DNA of 64,000 bases from Myxococcales bacterium (lineage in GTDB: Bacteria > Myxococcota > Polyangia > Nannocystales > Nannocystaceae), in the NCBI GenBank assembly GCA_016793465.1, contig JAEUJW010000055.1, positions 186,001-250,000 of the forward strand, read 5' to 3'. The position numbers and the translations under genes are program-made. Under the pieces are notes generated by a model, which searched no databases, was not told where the DNA came from, and saw only the letters and a program-made list of their open reading frames with translations. Positions 29,417-39,000 of the stretch are shown here, one piece after another; the first letter of the stretch is position 1; each line of letters begins with the position of its first letter.

Positions 29417-29543
29417 CGCTGGGCGAGGTCGTCGCGCACGGCCATGCGGGCGGCGAGGGCGAGGGACGGCCGGTCGAGCTCAGCCGTCGAGGTAGCGCTG
29501 GGCGAGGTCGTCGCGCACGGCCATGCGGGCGGCGAGGGCGAGG
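29394..29543. repeat. 71-bp direct repeat spanning two gene ends
   Basis: The 71-bp segment at 29394-29464 is repeated exactly at 29473-29543, separated by 8 bp. On the minus strand each copy encodes the last residues of the TerB-like protein (AVRDDLAQRYLDG) with its stop. On the plus strand the first copy supplies the last codons and stop of the 28226-29416 lipoprotein gene. The right-hand copy is the authentic gene end; the left-hand copy is a duplicate that became the tail of the neighbouring gene. Confidence 0.95.
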
Positions 29544-30220
29544 AACAGCTGGCGGCCGAGCTGGCCGGCGCCGCTGGTGCGGATGTAGCTGGCGATCTCC
29601 TGCAGGACCGCGTCGCGGCGCTCGGGGCCCAGCCACAGCAGGGCGTTGCCGAGGTCCTCGATCGATCCGGCCTCGTCGAGCAATTTTAACAGGCGCTGGC
29701 GGCGGGGCTCGCTGAGGGGGAGGCGGGCGAGCAGGCGGACGAACGCCTCGCGATCCTCGGGGCCGGGGAGGTGGCCGGGCTGCGGCGAGGCGGCGGCGCG
29801 GCGGTGGAGGTGGAGGGCGGCGAAGCCGGCGACGTGGCTGGCGTTCTCGACGGCCTCGCTGGTCCACAGCTTGCGCCACGTGGCGACCTCGTCGCGCGGG
29901 CGGCCGAGGCGCTCGCCGATCTGCTCGAGGACGCGGGCCTCGTCGGCGCTGCCCTCGCCGTCGACGAGGGCGATGCCCCAGCCCTGGCGGAGGATGTGCT
30001 CGTGGCTGTCGGGCGGGGGCACCGCGAGGCCGGCGAGGCGGCGCTCGAGGCCGTCGCGGCTGCTGATGTCGTCGATCCAGTCGTCCTGCTCCTCGGGGGC
30101 GACGAGCGCGTGGACCTTGTCGAGCACCTTGCCGGCCTCGCCGCCCTTCAGCACGCCGTCGGCGAGGGCCACGAGGCCGCAGGCGACGAGGGTCCATTCG
30201 AGTTCCAGGCTCAGTGGCAT
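29480..30220 (-). CDS. TerB-like helical protein
   Basis: 246 aa from ATG 30220 (GGAG 7 nt upstream). The protein is all-helical without a signal. LVALADGVLKGGEAGKVLDK near the N-terminus and GWGIALVDGEGSADEARVLE (about 80-99) show the duplicated acidic-helix pattern of TerB domains. The central stretch (about 110-160) is less conserved, and the C-terminal part repeats short helices ending AARMAVRDDLAQRYLDG. Function is unknown; TerB-type proteins are tied to metal or stress responses. Its 3' end is duplicated (see the 71-bp repeat). Convergent with the lipoprotein gene on its 3' side, divergent from the EEP-phosphatase gene on its 5' side. Confidence 0.65.
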   Translation of the reverse strand: MPLSLELEWTLVACGLVALADGVLKGGEAGKVLDKVHALVAPEEQDDWIDDISSRDGLERRLAGLAVPPPDSHEHILRQGWGIALVDGEGSADEARVLEQIGERLGRPRDEVATWRKLWTSEAVENASHVAGFAALHLHRRAAASPQPGHLPGPEDREAFVRLLARLPLSEPRRQRLLKLLDEAGSIEDLGNALLWLGPERRDAVLQEIASYIRTSGAGQLGRQLFLALAARMAVRDDLAQRYLDG

Positions 30221-30570
30221 AGGCGCTCCGTTCGGGGAGGCTATCCGGTTTCGCGGGGGCTTGGCGATGGGCCCACGCGCCGCGCGGGACGGATCTGCGC
30301 GCGTCGCGAGCGACGCACGTCGCGGCTCGCAGGCGGAGCGCGGGCACGCGCGAGCGCGGCGCACGAGGGAGAGCGCGGGCCTACCGTCGTTCGCTCGCGG
30401 GTCGCGGCGACCGCGGCGAGTTCGCGGCGACGAGCGCAGGCGTCGAGTGCTCCGCGGGTTGCATGCGTGTGCACCGAATGCGGAGCGAGCGATCGCCGGG
30501 TGCTCGTCGGCGTGCCGCGGCGGCGCGCGCGATCTTGACCGACGAGGGTCTCGCGTGCGATGGGCTGCGG
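30221..30570. other. Divergent intergenic region with two GTCGC palindromes
   Basis: This 350-bp region separates the divergent TerB-like and EEP-family lipoprotein genes. I see no convincing ORF. It holds two compact palindromes, GCGTCGC-ga-GCGACGC at 30301-30316 and GGTCGC-g-GCGACC at 30400-30412, sharing a GTCGC half-site; they could be regulator sites. No clear -35/-10 pair was found. Confidence 0.4.
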
Positions 30571-31773
30571 ATGCACGCGAATCGCCGCCCTCGTCCCGCG
30601 CGGATCCTCGGCTTCACCGTGGCGGCGGCCCTGGGGTGCGGTGACGCCTCGCCGCCGGCGGTCGACGGGTCGACGACCGCGGCGACGACCGGGAGCGCAG
30701 CGGCGCCGACCACCGGCACGGCGGCGTCGAGCGCGGCGGACACGTCGGGCGCGTCGAGCTCGACGGGCGGCGGCGCGGGCGGGGACACGACGGGCGCGGG
30801 AGAGGCGAGCGGCGGCGAGAGCACGGGCAGCGAGGCGGGCGGCGAGGCGAGCTCGGGCGGCGAGACGAGCTCTGGCGGTGCGGGCAGCGAGGCGAGCAGC
30901 GGCGAGGCGAGCGGCGGCGGGAGCACGGGCGAGGACAGCGGGGCGCCGGTGATCCCCGGGCCGAAGGTCAAGGTGATCACGTTCAACATCCGCGTCGGCA
31001 CCGCGAACGACGGAGAGAACGCGTGGGACCAGCGCAAGCCGATCGTGTTCGATTATTTGCTGATGCAGGACGCGGACGTGATCGGCATGCAGGAGGACCT
31101 GCGGTTTCAGCTGCTGGCGATCGACGACGCGGTGGCGGGCTACAAGCGGGTCGGGCGGGGCACCGTCGACGGCATGCAGAAGGGGCCGTACAACGCGATC
31201 TATTTCAAGAAGGAGCGGTTCATGCTGGGCGAGTGGGACACGTTCGCGCTGTCGGACACGCCGGGGCAGGCGGGCTCGACCTCGTGGGGCAACGAGCACC
31301 CGCGGGCGGTGACGTGGGCGCGGCTGATCGAGAAGGACACGGGCTACGGGTTCTACGTGTTCAACACGCACTTCGACCACATCTCGCAGAACTCGCGCGA
31401 GAGGAGCGCGGCGCTGCTGGCCGAGCGGGTGGCCGACCGCGCCGAGGACGAGCCGTTCGTGGTCACCGGCGACTTCAACGCGGCCGAGGGCAACCTCGCG
31501 GTCCGCTATCTAAAAAAGGACGCGAAGATCGGCGGGCAGGACACGCCGGTGCGCATGGTCGACACGTTCCGCGTGCACGACCCGGACGCGACCGCGGTCG
31601 GCACGGCGCACGGGTTCAACGGCGGGACCGGCGGCAACAAGATCGACTATGTGTGGGCGCAGCCGGCCACCGAGGTGGTGAACGCGTACATCAGCCACTA
31701 CAACGTCGACGGGCGCTACCCGTCGGACCACTTCCCGGTGGTCGGGGTGGTCCGGTTCGTCGACAAGCCATGA
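30571..31773 (+). CDS. Endonuclease/exonuclease/phosphatase (EEP) family lipoprotein
   Basis: 400 aa from ATG 30571; Arg-rich n-region and lipobox ALGC (Cys23). A Gly/Ser/Thr/Glu linker spans about residues 30-130. The EEP domain (135-400) has VITFNIR, MQED (metal-binding Glu), FNTHFDH (His), TGDFNA (catalytic Asp/Asn) and the closing SDHFPVV (His). Such enzymes cleave phosphodiesters, for example in DNA, RNA or phospholipids (sphingomyelinase type), or act as phosphatases. With an envelope anchor, nutrient scavenging from nucleic acids or lipids is plausible. The stop codon overlaps the first unit of a 9-bp tandem repeat. Confidence 0.92.
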   Translation: MHANRRPRPARILGFTVAAALGCGDASPPAVDGSTTAATTGSAAAPTTGTAASSAADTSGASSSTGGGAGGDTTGAGEASGGESTGSEAGGEASSGGETSSGGAGSEASSGEASGGGSTGEDSGAPVIPGPKVKVITFNIRVGTANDGENAWDQRKPIVFDYLLMQDADVIGMQEDLRFQLLAIDDAVAGYKRVGRGTVDGMQKGPYNAIYFKKERFMLGEWDTFALSDTPGQAGSTSWGNEHPRAVTWARLIEKDTGYGFYVFNTHFDHISQNSRERSAALLAERVADRAEDEPFVVTGDFNAAEGNLAVRYLKKDAKIGGQDTPVRMVDTFRVHDPDATAVGTAHGFNGGTGGNKIDYVWAQPATEVVNAYISHYNVDGRYPSDHFPVVGVVRFVDKP

Positions 31774-31852
31774 TCGGTTAGATCGGTTAGATCGGTTAGA
31801 TCGGTTAGATCGGTGAGACCGGTGAGACCGGTTGGATCGGTTGGACCGATCA
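31772..31852. repeat. 9-bp tandem repeat between convergent genes
   Basis: Nine consecutive 9-bp units run from 31772 to 31852. The first four are GATCGGTTA, followed by variants GATCGGTGA, GACCGGTGA, GACCGGTTG, GATCGGTTG and GACCGATCA. The array starts within the TGA stop of the EEP gene and ends 5 bp before the end of the convergent desaturase gene. Perfect copies on the left and drift on the right suggest slippage expansion. Confidence 0.95.
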
Positions 31853-31857
31853 GGCCG

Positions 31858-32694
31858 TCATGCGTCGCGGGCGGCGGCGCGGCGGGCGAGCACGGCGTCC
31901 ATGTGCAGCGGGTTGAACACGTTGGCCCGCTTGTGGTGGTTGGCGTGCATGTAGAGGCCGAACCAGATGCGGTTGCCGATCCAGTAGAGGCCGTGGTCGA
32001 GGTTGACGGGCTTGTAGTCGCGGGTCGGCGAGTGGGCGTTGTGGGTGGCCCAGTTGAAGTGGGCGACGTGCATCCAGCCGAGGCCCTGGGCCGGGAGGAA
32101 CAGCAAGAAGAACGCGTACGGGCCGAGCAGGAGGTACCAGGCCAGCAGCAGCGGGATCATCGTGAAGAAGCTGAGCACGGCGCGCACGCGCTCGCGGCGG
32201 CGGTTCTCGGGGGTGTCGCCGAACTGGTCGTAGGCCTGGTTCTGCAGCTGCCGCTCGACGTTGAACAGCATGGTCTCGTAGAGGAAGCGCAGGAAGCTGG
32301 GGTGGACGTGGTGCGGGTCCTTCTCGGGGTCGTCGGAGTGCTTGTGGTGGCGCTGGTGAATGATCTCCCACGACGCATAGCGGGTGATGACCACCATGCC
32401 CGCGAGCTCGCCGATCAGGCGGTTGACGGCGCGGGGGAAGTTGCCGTGGCAGCAGTTGTGGATGAAGACGTTCAACAGAATGTGGACGTAGAGGATCAGC
32501 GGGAACAGGGCGAGGTACCACCAGCTCCAGCCGATCAGCGGCTGGGTGTGGGTCGCCAGCAGCCACACGTCGAGGGCGACGAGCGCGAGCAGCCAGGCGC
32601 CGTCGTAGGCGAAGTAGAACCACTTGTTGCGGCGGTACTGGACCGACGGCTGGGCGGTCAGGGAGGTGACGAGGCCTGAGACGAGCGCGGTCAA
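31858..32694 (-). CDS. Membrane fatty acid desaturase
   Basis: 278 aa, four or more membrane segments. Three His boxes of the membrane desaturase superfamily are present: HNCCHG (about 79-84), HQRHH (about 111-115, followed by KHSDDPEKDPHHVHP) and HANHH (about 248-252). The enzyme should introduce a double bond, or hydroxylate, an acyl lipid using a di-iron centre, O2 and an electron donor. Length and box spacing are close to short bacterial desaturases. A second desaturase gene lies divergently, 207 bp away, and the two may share regulation. Substrate and regiospecificity cannot be inferred. Confidence 0.92.
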   Translation of the reverse strand: MTALVSGLVTSLTAQPSVQYRRNKWFYFAYDGAWLLALVALDVWLLATHTQPLIGWSWWYLALFPLILYVHILLNVFIHNCCHGNFPRAVNRLIGELAGMVVITRYASWEIIHQRHHKHSDDPEKDPHHVHPSFLRFLYETMLFNVERQLQNQAYDQFGDTPENRRRERVRAVLSFFTMIPLLLAWYLLLGPYAFFLLFLPAQGLGWMHVAHFNWATHNAHSPTRDYKPVNLDHGLYWIGNRIWFGLYMHANHHKRANVFNPLHMDAVLARRAAARDA

Positions 32695-32901
32695 GGGTGT
32701 CCACGCCGGGCCGCACGGGGCCCGGGTGCGGCACGCATATCACGGGCGGCGCGGGAGCGTCGAGAACTCGGGCCGGCGGCGGAACCGGACGTCCGGGGTG
32801 CGGCGGCGACGCGGGTGGCGGGCGTGTGAGGCTGCGTGGGGTGGCGGCGCGGCGGGCGGTACGTTGAGGGGGGGCGAGGGGTCGTGTATGGTCCCCGGCC
32901 G

Positions 32902-33918
32902 ATGGCCGCGGCGACGACAGGCGGTGCGCAGGCGGCTGCGCAGAGGCGCGGTACGCAGGCGCGCGGGCCGTGGCTGGTGCGGCACCGGACGGAGTGGCGG
33001 CAGGTCGGGATCGTCGCGCTGTACCAGGCGCTGCTGCTGGGGATGATGTTCGTGCCGGCGATGCGCAACCCGGCGGTGCTGATCGCGGCGGGGCTGCTCA
33101 GCTTCTTGAACGCGGTGGTGATCCACAACCATCTGCACCGCGGGATCTTTCATAGTCATCGGCTCAACATGATCTGGCGCTGCGTGCTGAGCTTCGGTGC
33201 GCTGTATCCGGCCTCGGCGAACGTGCCGTCGCACAACCTCGTGCATCACCACTTCGCGGACGACGGGCAGCCGGACTGGGCCGATCCGTCGCACGTGCAG
33301 TTTCGCTGGAACCTGTTGAATCTGATCCACTTCCCGAACATCGCCGGGCCGAACACCTTCGCGGGGGTCGGGCGCTGGATGGCGACCACGCGGCAGCCGA
33401 CGTTCGCGCGGCAGTACATCACCGAGCTGGTGGTGGCGTTCGGGCTGACGGGGGCGCTGCTGATCTACGACTTCTGGCCGGCGCTGCTGTGCGTGGTGCT
33501 GCCGCAGCTGTACGGGGCGCGCTGCATCCTGAGGATCAACCTGATCCAGCACGACCGCACCGATATCGCCAGCGAGTGGAACCACTCGCGCAACTTCGTG
33601 GGTCGGGCGTTCAACTGGATCATGTGCAACAACGGCTACCACACGATCCACCACAACCGGGCCGGGCTGCACTGGTCGGAGCTGGCGGAGGCGCACCGCC
33701 GGGAGGCTCTGCCGCGCATCGACGCGAGCCTCGACGAGCCGAGCATGGTGAAGTACCTGCTGCGCACGTACCTCGGGCGCCTGCGGCGGCCGGCCCCGCG
33801 GGACGTGGCGGCGGCCGAGCGGGCGGCGCCGGCGAGCGGGCTCGAGGCGCGCGGGGCCCGGCGGGCGGCGGCGGAGCAGGCGGCGGACGCCGAGCAGGGG
33901 CTGCCGGCGACGGGCTGA
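32902..33918 (+). CDS. Membrane fatty acid desaturase, second type
   Basis: 338 aa from ATG 32902. His boxes are HNHLHRGIFHSH (first), HNLVHHHFADDG (second) and HTIHHNRAGLHW (third, NNGYHTIHHN), with hydrophobic segments between. It is not a close copy of the divergent desaturase: box composition and spacing differ, and the NGYHTIHH box resembles enzymes acting on long or hydroxylated acyl chains. The last 50 residues are a low-complexity Ala/Arg/Glu tail. It is followed 2 bp later by a membrane-protein gene, so these two form an operon. Confidence 0.92.
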   Translation: MAAATTGGAQAAAQRRGTQARGPWLVRHRTEWRQVGIVALYQALLLGMMFVPAMRNPAVLIAAGLLSFLNAVVIHNHLHRGIFHSHRLNMIWRCVLSFGALYPASANVPSHNLVHHHFADDGQPDWADPSHVQFRWNLLNLIHFPNIAGPNTFAGVGRWMATTRQPTFARQYITELVVAFGLTGALLIYDFWPALLCVVLPQLYGARCILRINLIQHDRTDIASEWNHSRNFVGRAFNWIMCNNGYHTIHHNRAGLHWSELAEAHRREALPRIDASLDEPSMVKYLLRTYLGRLRRPAPRDVAAAERAAPASGLEARGARRAAAEQAADAEQGLPATG

Positions 33919-33920
33919 CG

Positions 33921-34688
33921 ATGACGTTCCTCGGAGCAGTGGCGGCGCTGGCGCTGGCGGCCTTCTGGGTGAACACGCTGCTGATCGCGGCGGCGGGCTG
34001 GCGGGCCTACGTCGAGCTGCGGCGGCGCTACGATCCGTGCCTGGCCCCGGGGACAGGTCTGGTGCGCGGGGCGGTCACGGCGGGGCACGGGCCGGACGGG
34101 GCGCTGGCGGCGCTGCGGGTGCGGCAGGTCGGGCGGACCAACGGCAAGGGCCCGCTGCTGCTGCACGACCGCGCGCGCGAGGGCGTGGTGTACGGCGGGG
34201 CGGTGGCGGTGCGCGGGGGCGAGGCGATCGCGCTGGCGCCGGGCACCGCGGCGGAGGTGTGGCTGGCGGGGGCGACGCGGCGGCGGGCGGCGGCGTGTCC
34301 GGACGGCGACACGCTGGCCGCGGCGCGCGCGGCGGGGGTCCGCGCGGCGGGGTGGGAGCGCGAGGTGGTGGTGCCGCTGCGGGTCGGCGACGAGATCTGG
34401 CTCGGAGGACAGGTCGGTTCGGGGCGGGTGCTCGCGGACTTCGACCCGCGGGGCTGGCGGACGCGGGCGGGGTTGTGGACGCTCGCGCTGGTGGCGGGCT
34501 CGCTGGCGGCGGCGGCGGGCTGCACGCTGCTGGCCCTGTGGCCGCCGGTGTTCGGGGCGGTGAGCAAGCTGGGGGCGTTCGCGGCGCTGGTGGTGTTCAA
34601 CCTGCTACAGCTGCTCGGCAAGCTGCACGCGGAGGCGATCCGTCCGCCGCAGGCGCAGGGGCTCGGCGGGGCGTGGAAGGCCCGATAA
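33921..34688 (+). CDS. Membrane protein, possibly GIDE-domain-like
   Basis: 255 aa, ATG 2 bp after the desaturase stop. An N-terminal transmembrane helix (about 3-27) is followed by a soluble domain (30-180) with GTGLVRGAVTAGHG, a VRQVGRTNGKGPLLLHDRAR segment and VGDEIWLGGQVGS, then two C-terminal membrane helices (about 188-230). The arrangement, helix then beta-rich middle domain then helix, recalls GIDE/MUL1-type proteins without a RING finger, but the match is weak. Coupling to the desaturase suggests a membrane-lipid role. The stop TAA merges with an A-tract that belongs to the terminator of the convergent gene. Confidence 0.72.
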   Translation: MTFLGAVAALALAAFWVNTLLIAAAGWRAYVELRRRYDPCLAPGTGLVRGAVTAGHGPDGALAALRVRQVGRTNGKGPLLLHDRAREGVVYGGAVAVRGGEAIALAPGTAAEVWLAGATRRRAAACPDGDTLAAARAAGVRAAGWEREVVVPLRVGDEIWLGGQVGSGRVLADFDPRGWRTRAGLWTLALVAGSLAAAAGCTLLALWPPVFGAVSKLGAFAALVVFNLLQLLGKLHAEAIRPPQAQGLGGAWKAR

Positions 34689-34722
34689 AAAAAACGGGCG
34701 ACGCCACCATCGGCGTCGCCCG
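34687..34722 (-). terminator. Intrinsic terminator of the ADYC lipoprotein gene
   Basis: On the minus strand an 11-bp perfect GC-rich stem (34712-34722 paired with 34695-34705, CGGGCGACGCC type) with a 6-nt loop is followed directly by eight T (the A run at 34687-34694 on the plus strand). It lies about 24 bp after the stop of the 34746-35864 gene and also touches the stop of the convergent plus-strand gene. Confidence 0.9.
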
Positions 34723-34745
34723 GGGTGGTGGGGACAGGAGATCGA

Positions 34746-35864
34746 TCAGTCCTGCGGGATCTTGGCCAGCTGGGCTTCCATGTCGAAGGTGCTGTACATC
34801 AGCGCGCGCTCGTTCTTGAGCGAGCCGCAGTTGTTCTTGATGATGGGCTTGTCGAACTTGCCGTTCTTGAGGAAGCAGGCGGGGTACTGGCCCTGGGCCT
34901 TCCAGACCTGCTGGCGGATGTCGTTGACGCAGTAGGCGCCGTCGGGGTTCCACTCGGCCTCGACGAACCAGTCGGTGGTGGGCTGCTGGACCGGGGGGTT
35001 GAGGAGGTCGCGCACGTCGATGGCGTTGCCCTCGACGGTCCAGGGCGTGCCGTCGCCGCAGTAGTCGGCGCGGGCCATGCGGGTGCAGGCCTGGTGGTAG
35101 TCCTGCAGCGAGATGTCCTCGCAGTGCTTGGTCTTGCCCTTGTCGGCGTTCTTGCAGAAGCTGGCCTCGGCCCACGGGCGGTAGCCCCACAGCACGCACT
35201 TGGCGAGCACGGCGTTGGTGCAGGCGAGGGTGAAGACGCGGGGGTCGTCGATGCGGTCGCCGGTCGCGAGGTTCCAGTAGTGGGCGAGGGGGATGGCGGG
35301 CACGGCCGCGTTGTTGCTGTCGACGCACAGCGGCTTCCAGGCGCTGGCGGAGCCGAGCTTGGGCCGCTGGGAGAAGTCGTAGGTGTACACGTCGTCGTAC
35401 TCGGGCGACTGGTGGATGGCGTCGATGCGGAGGATGTAGTCCTCGGTCTTGTTGTTCTCGGTCAGGCGGATGGTCCACTCGGAGCCGACGAAGTCCTCGG
35501 GCTCGAGCTGGACGACCTGGCCGTCCTGCTTGACGGTGCCGGTGAAGGCGGAGCCGTCGAGCCAGGGGCCCTGGAAGATGGGGCCCTGGAAGATGGGGCC
35601 GTTGAGCTGGAGGCCCTGGAAGATGGGGCCCTGGAAGATGGGGCCCTGGAAGATGGGGCCCTGGAAGATGGGGCCGTTGAGGTTGATGCCGTTGAGCACG
35701 CGGCCCTGGAAGATGGGGCCCTGGAAGATGGGGCCGTTGAGGTGCGGCGTGTTGAGCTCGGTGTTGCGGAAGGAGGCCTCGTCGTCGATGGGGATCGCGC
35801 CCTCGTAACACGCGCCGCTGAAACCAACACACGCGACCAGAGCGAAGCGAGTCAATGCAGCCAT
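34746..35864 (-). CDS. ADYC-domain lipoprotein with pentapeptide (GPIFQ) repeats
   Basis: 372 aa from ATG 35864, chosen because GGGAGGGGGAGAT precedes it. Lipobox FSGAC (Cys19). Residues about 40-102 are a run of pentapeptide units, mostly QGPIF or NGPIF with RVL, INL and LQL variants, predicted to form a short right-handed beta-helix. The rest is an ADYC domain: a central MARADYCGDG motif, WTVEGNAIDVRDLLNPPVQQ, and many Cys likely in disulfides. ADYC proteins are characteristic of myxobacteria, with no known function. An intrinsic terminator follows the stop. Surface exposure is inferred. Confidence 0.9.
   Translation of the reverse strand: MAALTRFALVACVGFSGACYEGAIPIDDEASFRNTELNTPHLNGPIFQGPIFQGRVLNGINLNGPIFQGPIFQGPIFQGPIFQGLQLNGPIFQGPIFQGPWLDGSAFTGTVKQDGQVVQLEPEDFVGSEWTIRLTENNKTEDYILRIDAIHQSPEYDDVYTYDFSQRPKLGSASAWKPLCVDSNNAAVPAIPLAHYWNLATGDRIDDPRVFTLACTNAVLAKCVLWGYRPWAEASFCKNADKGKTKHCEDISLQDYHQACTRMARADYCGDGTPWTVEGNAIDVRDLLNPPVQQPTTDWFVEAEWNPDGAYCVNDIRQQVWKAQGQYPACFLKNGKFDKPIIKNNCGSLKNERALMYSTFDMEAQLAKIPQD
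35561..35742. repeat. 15-bp coding repeats (GPIFQ array)
   Basis: About twelve 15-bp units, most identical (GGCCCTGGAAGATGG on the plus strand), encode the pentapeptides of the ADYC lipoprotein. Four identical units in a row at about 35611-35670 suggest recent copy-number change. Variant units (GGCCGTTGAG type) interrupt the array. Confidence 0.92.
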
Positions 35865-35882
35865 ATCTCCCCCTCCCAACCC

Positions 35883-35916
35883 ATCCGAGTAAGCGCCTGA
35901 AAGCGGCGCCTCGGAT
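35883..35916. promoter_or_regulatory. Imperfect hairpin upstream of the ADYC gene
   Basis: ATCCGAG (35883-35889) and CTCGGAT (35910-35916) pair, and inside them GCGCC and GGCGC extend the stem after a 3-nt bulge. It sits about 20 bp upstream of the ADYC gene start. With no T-tract on either side it suits an operator or mRNA leader structure better than a terminator. Confidence 0.4.
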
Positions 35917-36061
35917 CACGCGAAATGCCGGAATTCTTCAAAGTTCGGAAGATTTGGGAGTAAAGCGGCGGGCGTGTCCTACACGGTCGTAGGCGTGCAG
36001 CGAGGGGAGGGGCGCGCAGCGCTGTCAGTTCTCGACATGACCCGCACTGTCACACAGCGCT

Positions 36062-39000
36062 TCATCGCGCCGTCGGCCAGGTCGCGCAGACCCGCAGGCC
36101 CATCGCGTAGTTGCGGAAATTCGGCTCGATCGGGAAGCGGTTGGCGATCCGCGAGCCGAACGAGTCGAAGAAGAATGCTCCGCCGCGCGCGACGATCGCG
36201 TTGGGGTCGTGCGCCGACACCGTCATTTCGTAGACGTTCCCCGACGTGTCGTAGAGGCCGAAGGGGCTCTCCGACTGGGGGTAGGAGCCGACGGGGTCGG
36301 GGCCGTAGGCGGAGGGGACGCGGCCGTAGGTGGTGGAGATGTTGGCGGCGTCGGGCTCGAGGCGGTCGCCGGTGGCGAACTCGCGGTTGTCGGCGCCGCG
36401 CGCGGCTCGCTCCCACTCGTGTTCGGAGCACAGGCGCGCGCCGGGGACGCGGGCGGAGCGGTCGAGCCAGGCCACGTACTCGCGGGCTTCGAGCGAGGAG
36501 ATGCCTGTGACGGGGAGGCGCTCCCACTGCACGGAGGAGCGGTGGGAGCGGTCGGCGTAGTGGAGCATCTCGCCGCTGCGGACGGTGTAGACGCGGTAGC
36601 CCTGGTGGAGGTCGAGCTGCCAGCGGCCGGGCGACAGTTCGGTCAGCTGGGCGATGTTGGAGCTCTCGGCGGTGGCGGCGAGGAGGGCGGCGCGGCGGTC
36701 GGCGGGGAGGGCGTCGAGGAAGGTGATGTAGTCGGCGAACGAGACCTCGTGGCGGTGGATGAGGAACGCGGGCACGGCGACGGGGTGCAGTGGCTCGGCG
36801 TTGAACGACACGCGGATCTCCTCCTGGGCGTCGGTGCCGTAGAGGACGTGGCCGGCGGCGACGTAGACGAAGCCGTCGGGGATCGCGGTGGTCGCGGGCA
36901 GGACGACGTCGATCGTCTCGGCCTCGCCGCGCTCGAGCAGGACCGGGTAGACGACGGGCGTGTGGCCGGGGAGGTCGAGGCGGAGGCGGTACGAGCCGCG
37001 CTCGAGGGGCTGCGGGGCCAGCGGGGTGATGCCGAGGTCCTGGGCGCGGGCGATCCGCAGGCGGCCGGCGTCCTCCTCGTAGTGCTCGAGGAAGGCGTGC
37101 GCGCCGGGCGGGGTGCTCGTGACGGTCAGGCTCGCGCCGGCGTTCCAGCCGGCGAGGCGGGCGCCGGAGGGGTCGTGGAGGGTGACGCGGTCGAGCTGGT
37201 CCTGGACCGCGAGCGCGCCGCGGCCGGTCTGCTCGACCAGCTGGGCGCGGCGCAGCAGGGTGCCCAGCAGCTGCTCGCGCACGTCGTCGCGCCAGCTCGC
37301 CAGGCCGAGGCCGAGCTCGAGCTGCTGGGCGGCGCGGGCCATGTGCGTCTCGATGTCGGGGAGCAGCGCGAGGTAGCGCGACCAGCGGGCCTCGGCGTCG
37401 TCGAGCTGGCCGGCGTCGAAGGCGAGCAGGGCGTTGGCGCGGAGGCCGTCGGCCTCGTCCGCCAGGGCGTCGACCCTGGCGAGCGCGTCGGCGGCGGCGG
37501 CGGCGTGGCGGTCGACCCTGGCCTTCAGGTCAGCCTGTCCCTTGAGCCAGACGCCGCCGTAGGTGAGGAGGATGGCGACGGGGATGGCGGCGGCGGCGAC
37601 GCGCTTGAGGACGCGGGTGCGGGCGGCGCCGGCGCGGCAGGCGGCGATGAACTCGAGCTCGCGCGGGCGCAGCGACGCGGGGTCGAGGCCGAGGACCTCT
37701 TGTAATGGGGCGCCGGACCACAGGCCGTCGCGGCCGCGGCCGAGGCGCTCCCAGTCGGCGACGGCGAGCTCGAGGCGGTGGTGGATCGCCCGGGTCTCGC
37801 GCTCCGCCTCGAGCCAGGCGCCGAGGGTGGTCCAGCCGCCGATCAGCGCCTCGTGGGCGATCTCGAAGGCGGCCTGGTCGGCGACCTCGCGGACGACCAC
37901 GAGGCGGGCGCGCACGAGGGCCTTCAGGGCCGCCTCGGCGGCGGGCGAGCCGGCGGTGAGCTCGTCCTCGTGGCGGACGGCGCGGGTGTCGTCGACGGTG
38001 ACGAGGCGCATGAGCACGCGGCGGGCGGCCACGCGTTGCTCGGGGATCAGCTCGGCGAGGGCGGCGTCGGCGTGGCGGGCGAGGGCCCCGGTGACGCCGC
38101 CGATCTTCTTTAGATCGACGGCGGTGATGACGTTCTGGGTCTGGTCGCGGATCTCCCACAGCTCGGCGAGGGCGAACTGCAGCAGCGGGAGGCTGCCGCG
38201 CGCGCCGGCGTCGACGAGCTCGTGCACGAGGGCCTCGGACTCGAAGGCGACGGCCTTGACGCGGGCGGGGCCGACGATGGCCTCGCGGGCGCCGTCACGG
38301 GACAGCGGGCGCAGGAAGTAGATCGCGCGCGCGAGCTCGTCGCCGACGCCGGGCAGCTGGGCCACGCGGGTGAGGAAGTCGCCGCGCACGGTGGCCAGCA
38401 CGCGCATGCCCGGGAGGCCGGAGGCGATGCGGGCGAGCAGCGGGCCGACGACGGCGACCTCGTCGGGGGGGCCGAGGGTCGCCAGCTCCTCGAGCTGGTC
38501 GATCATCAGCAGGCGGCCGCGGGCGTCGCCCAATTGTTTGCGCAGGCCGCGGACGAACTCCTCGGGGCCGGACTCGAGGAGGGCGGCCATGGTCTCCTCG
38601 GTCATGTCGAACAGGGTCGCGAGGGTCGCGATCAGGGTCTGGCGCGGGTAGCGGCCGGGCGTCATGGTCGCGCTGGCCCACTGGCGTGAGGCGTCGATGT
38701 TGCCCTCCTCGACGAGGGGGACCACGCCGGCGCGGCACAGCGAGGACTTGCCGACGCCGGAGTCGCCGGCGACGACGACGAGGGCGTCGCTGCGCATGCG
38801 CGCGAGCACCGAGCGGATCTCGTGGGCCCTGCCGAAGAACAGCGCGCGGTGCTTCGACTCGAACGCCTGCAGGCCGCGGTAGGGGTTGCCCTCGGGCACG
38901 GCGAGCTCGCGGCCCATGGGCTGCAGGGCCTCGAGCGCGGCCAGCAGCTCCTCGCCGGAGGCGTAGCGGTCGAACGGGTCGCGGCGCAGGCAGCGGTCGA

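Noticed and set aside
31772..31852. Possible attachment site or origin iterons
   Set aside because: No integrase, replication or partition gene is near; a slippage array between convergent genes explains it better.
36062..37000. Active formylglycine-generating enzyme
   Set aside because: The SUMF-like domain lacks the Cys pair expected near the C-terminus, so a binding or sensing role is more likely.
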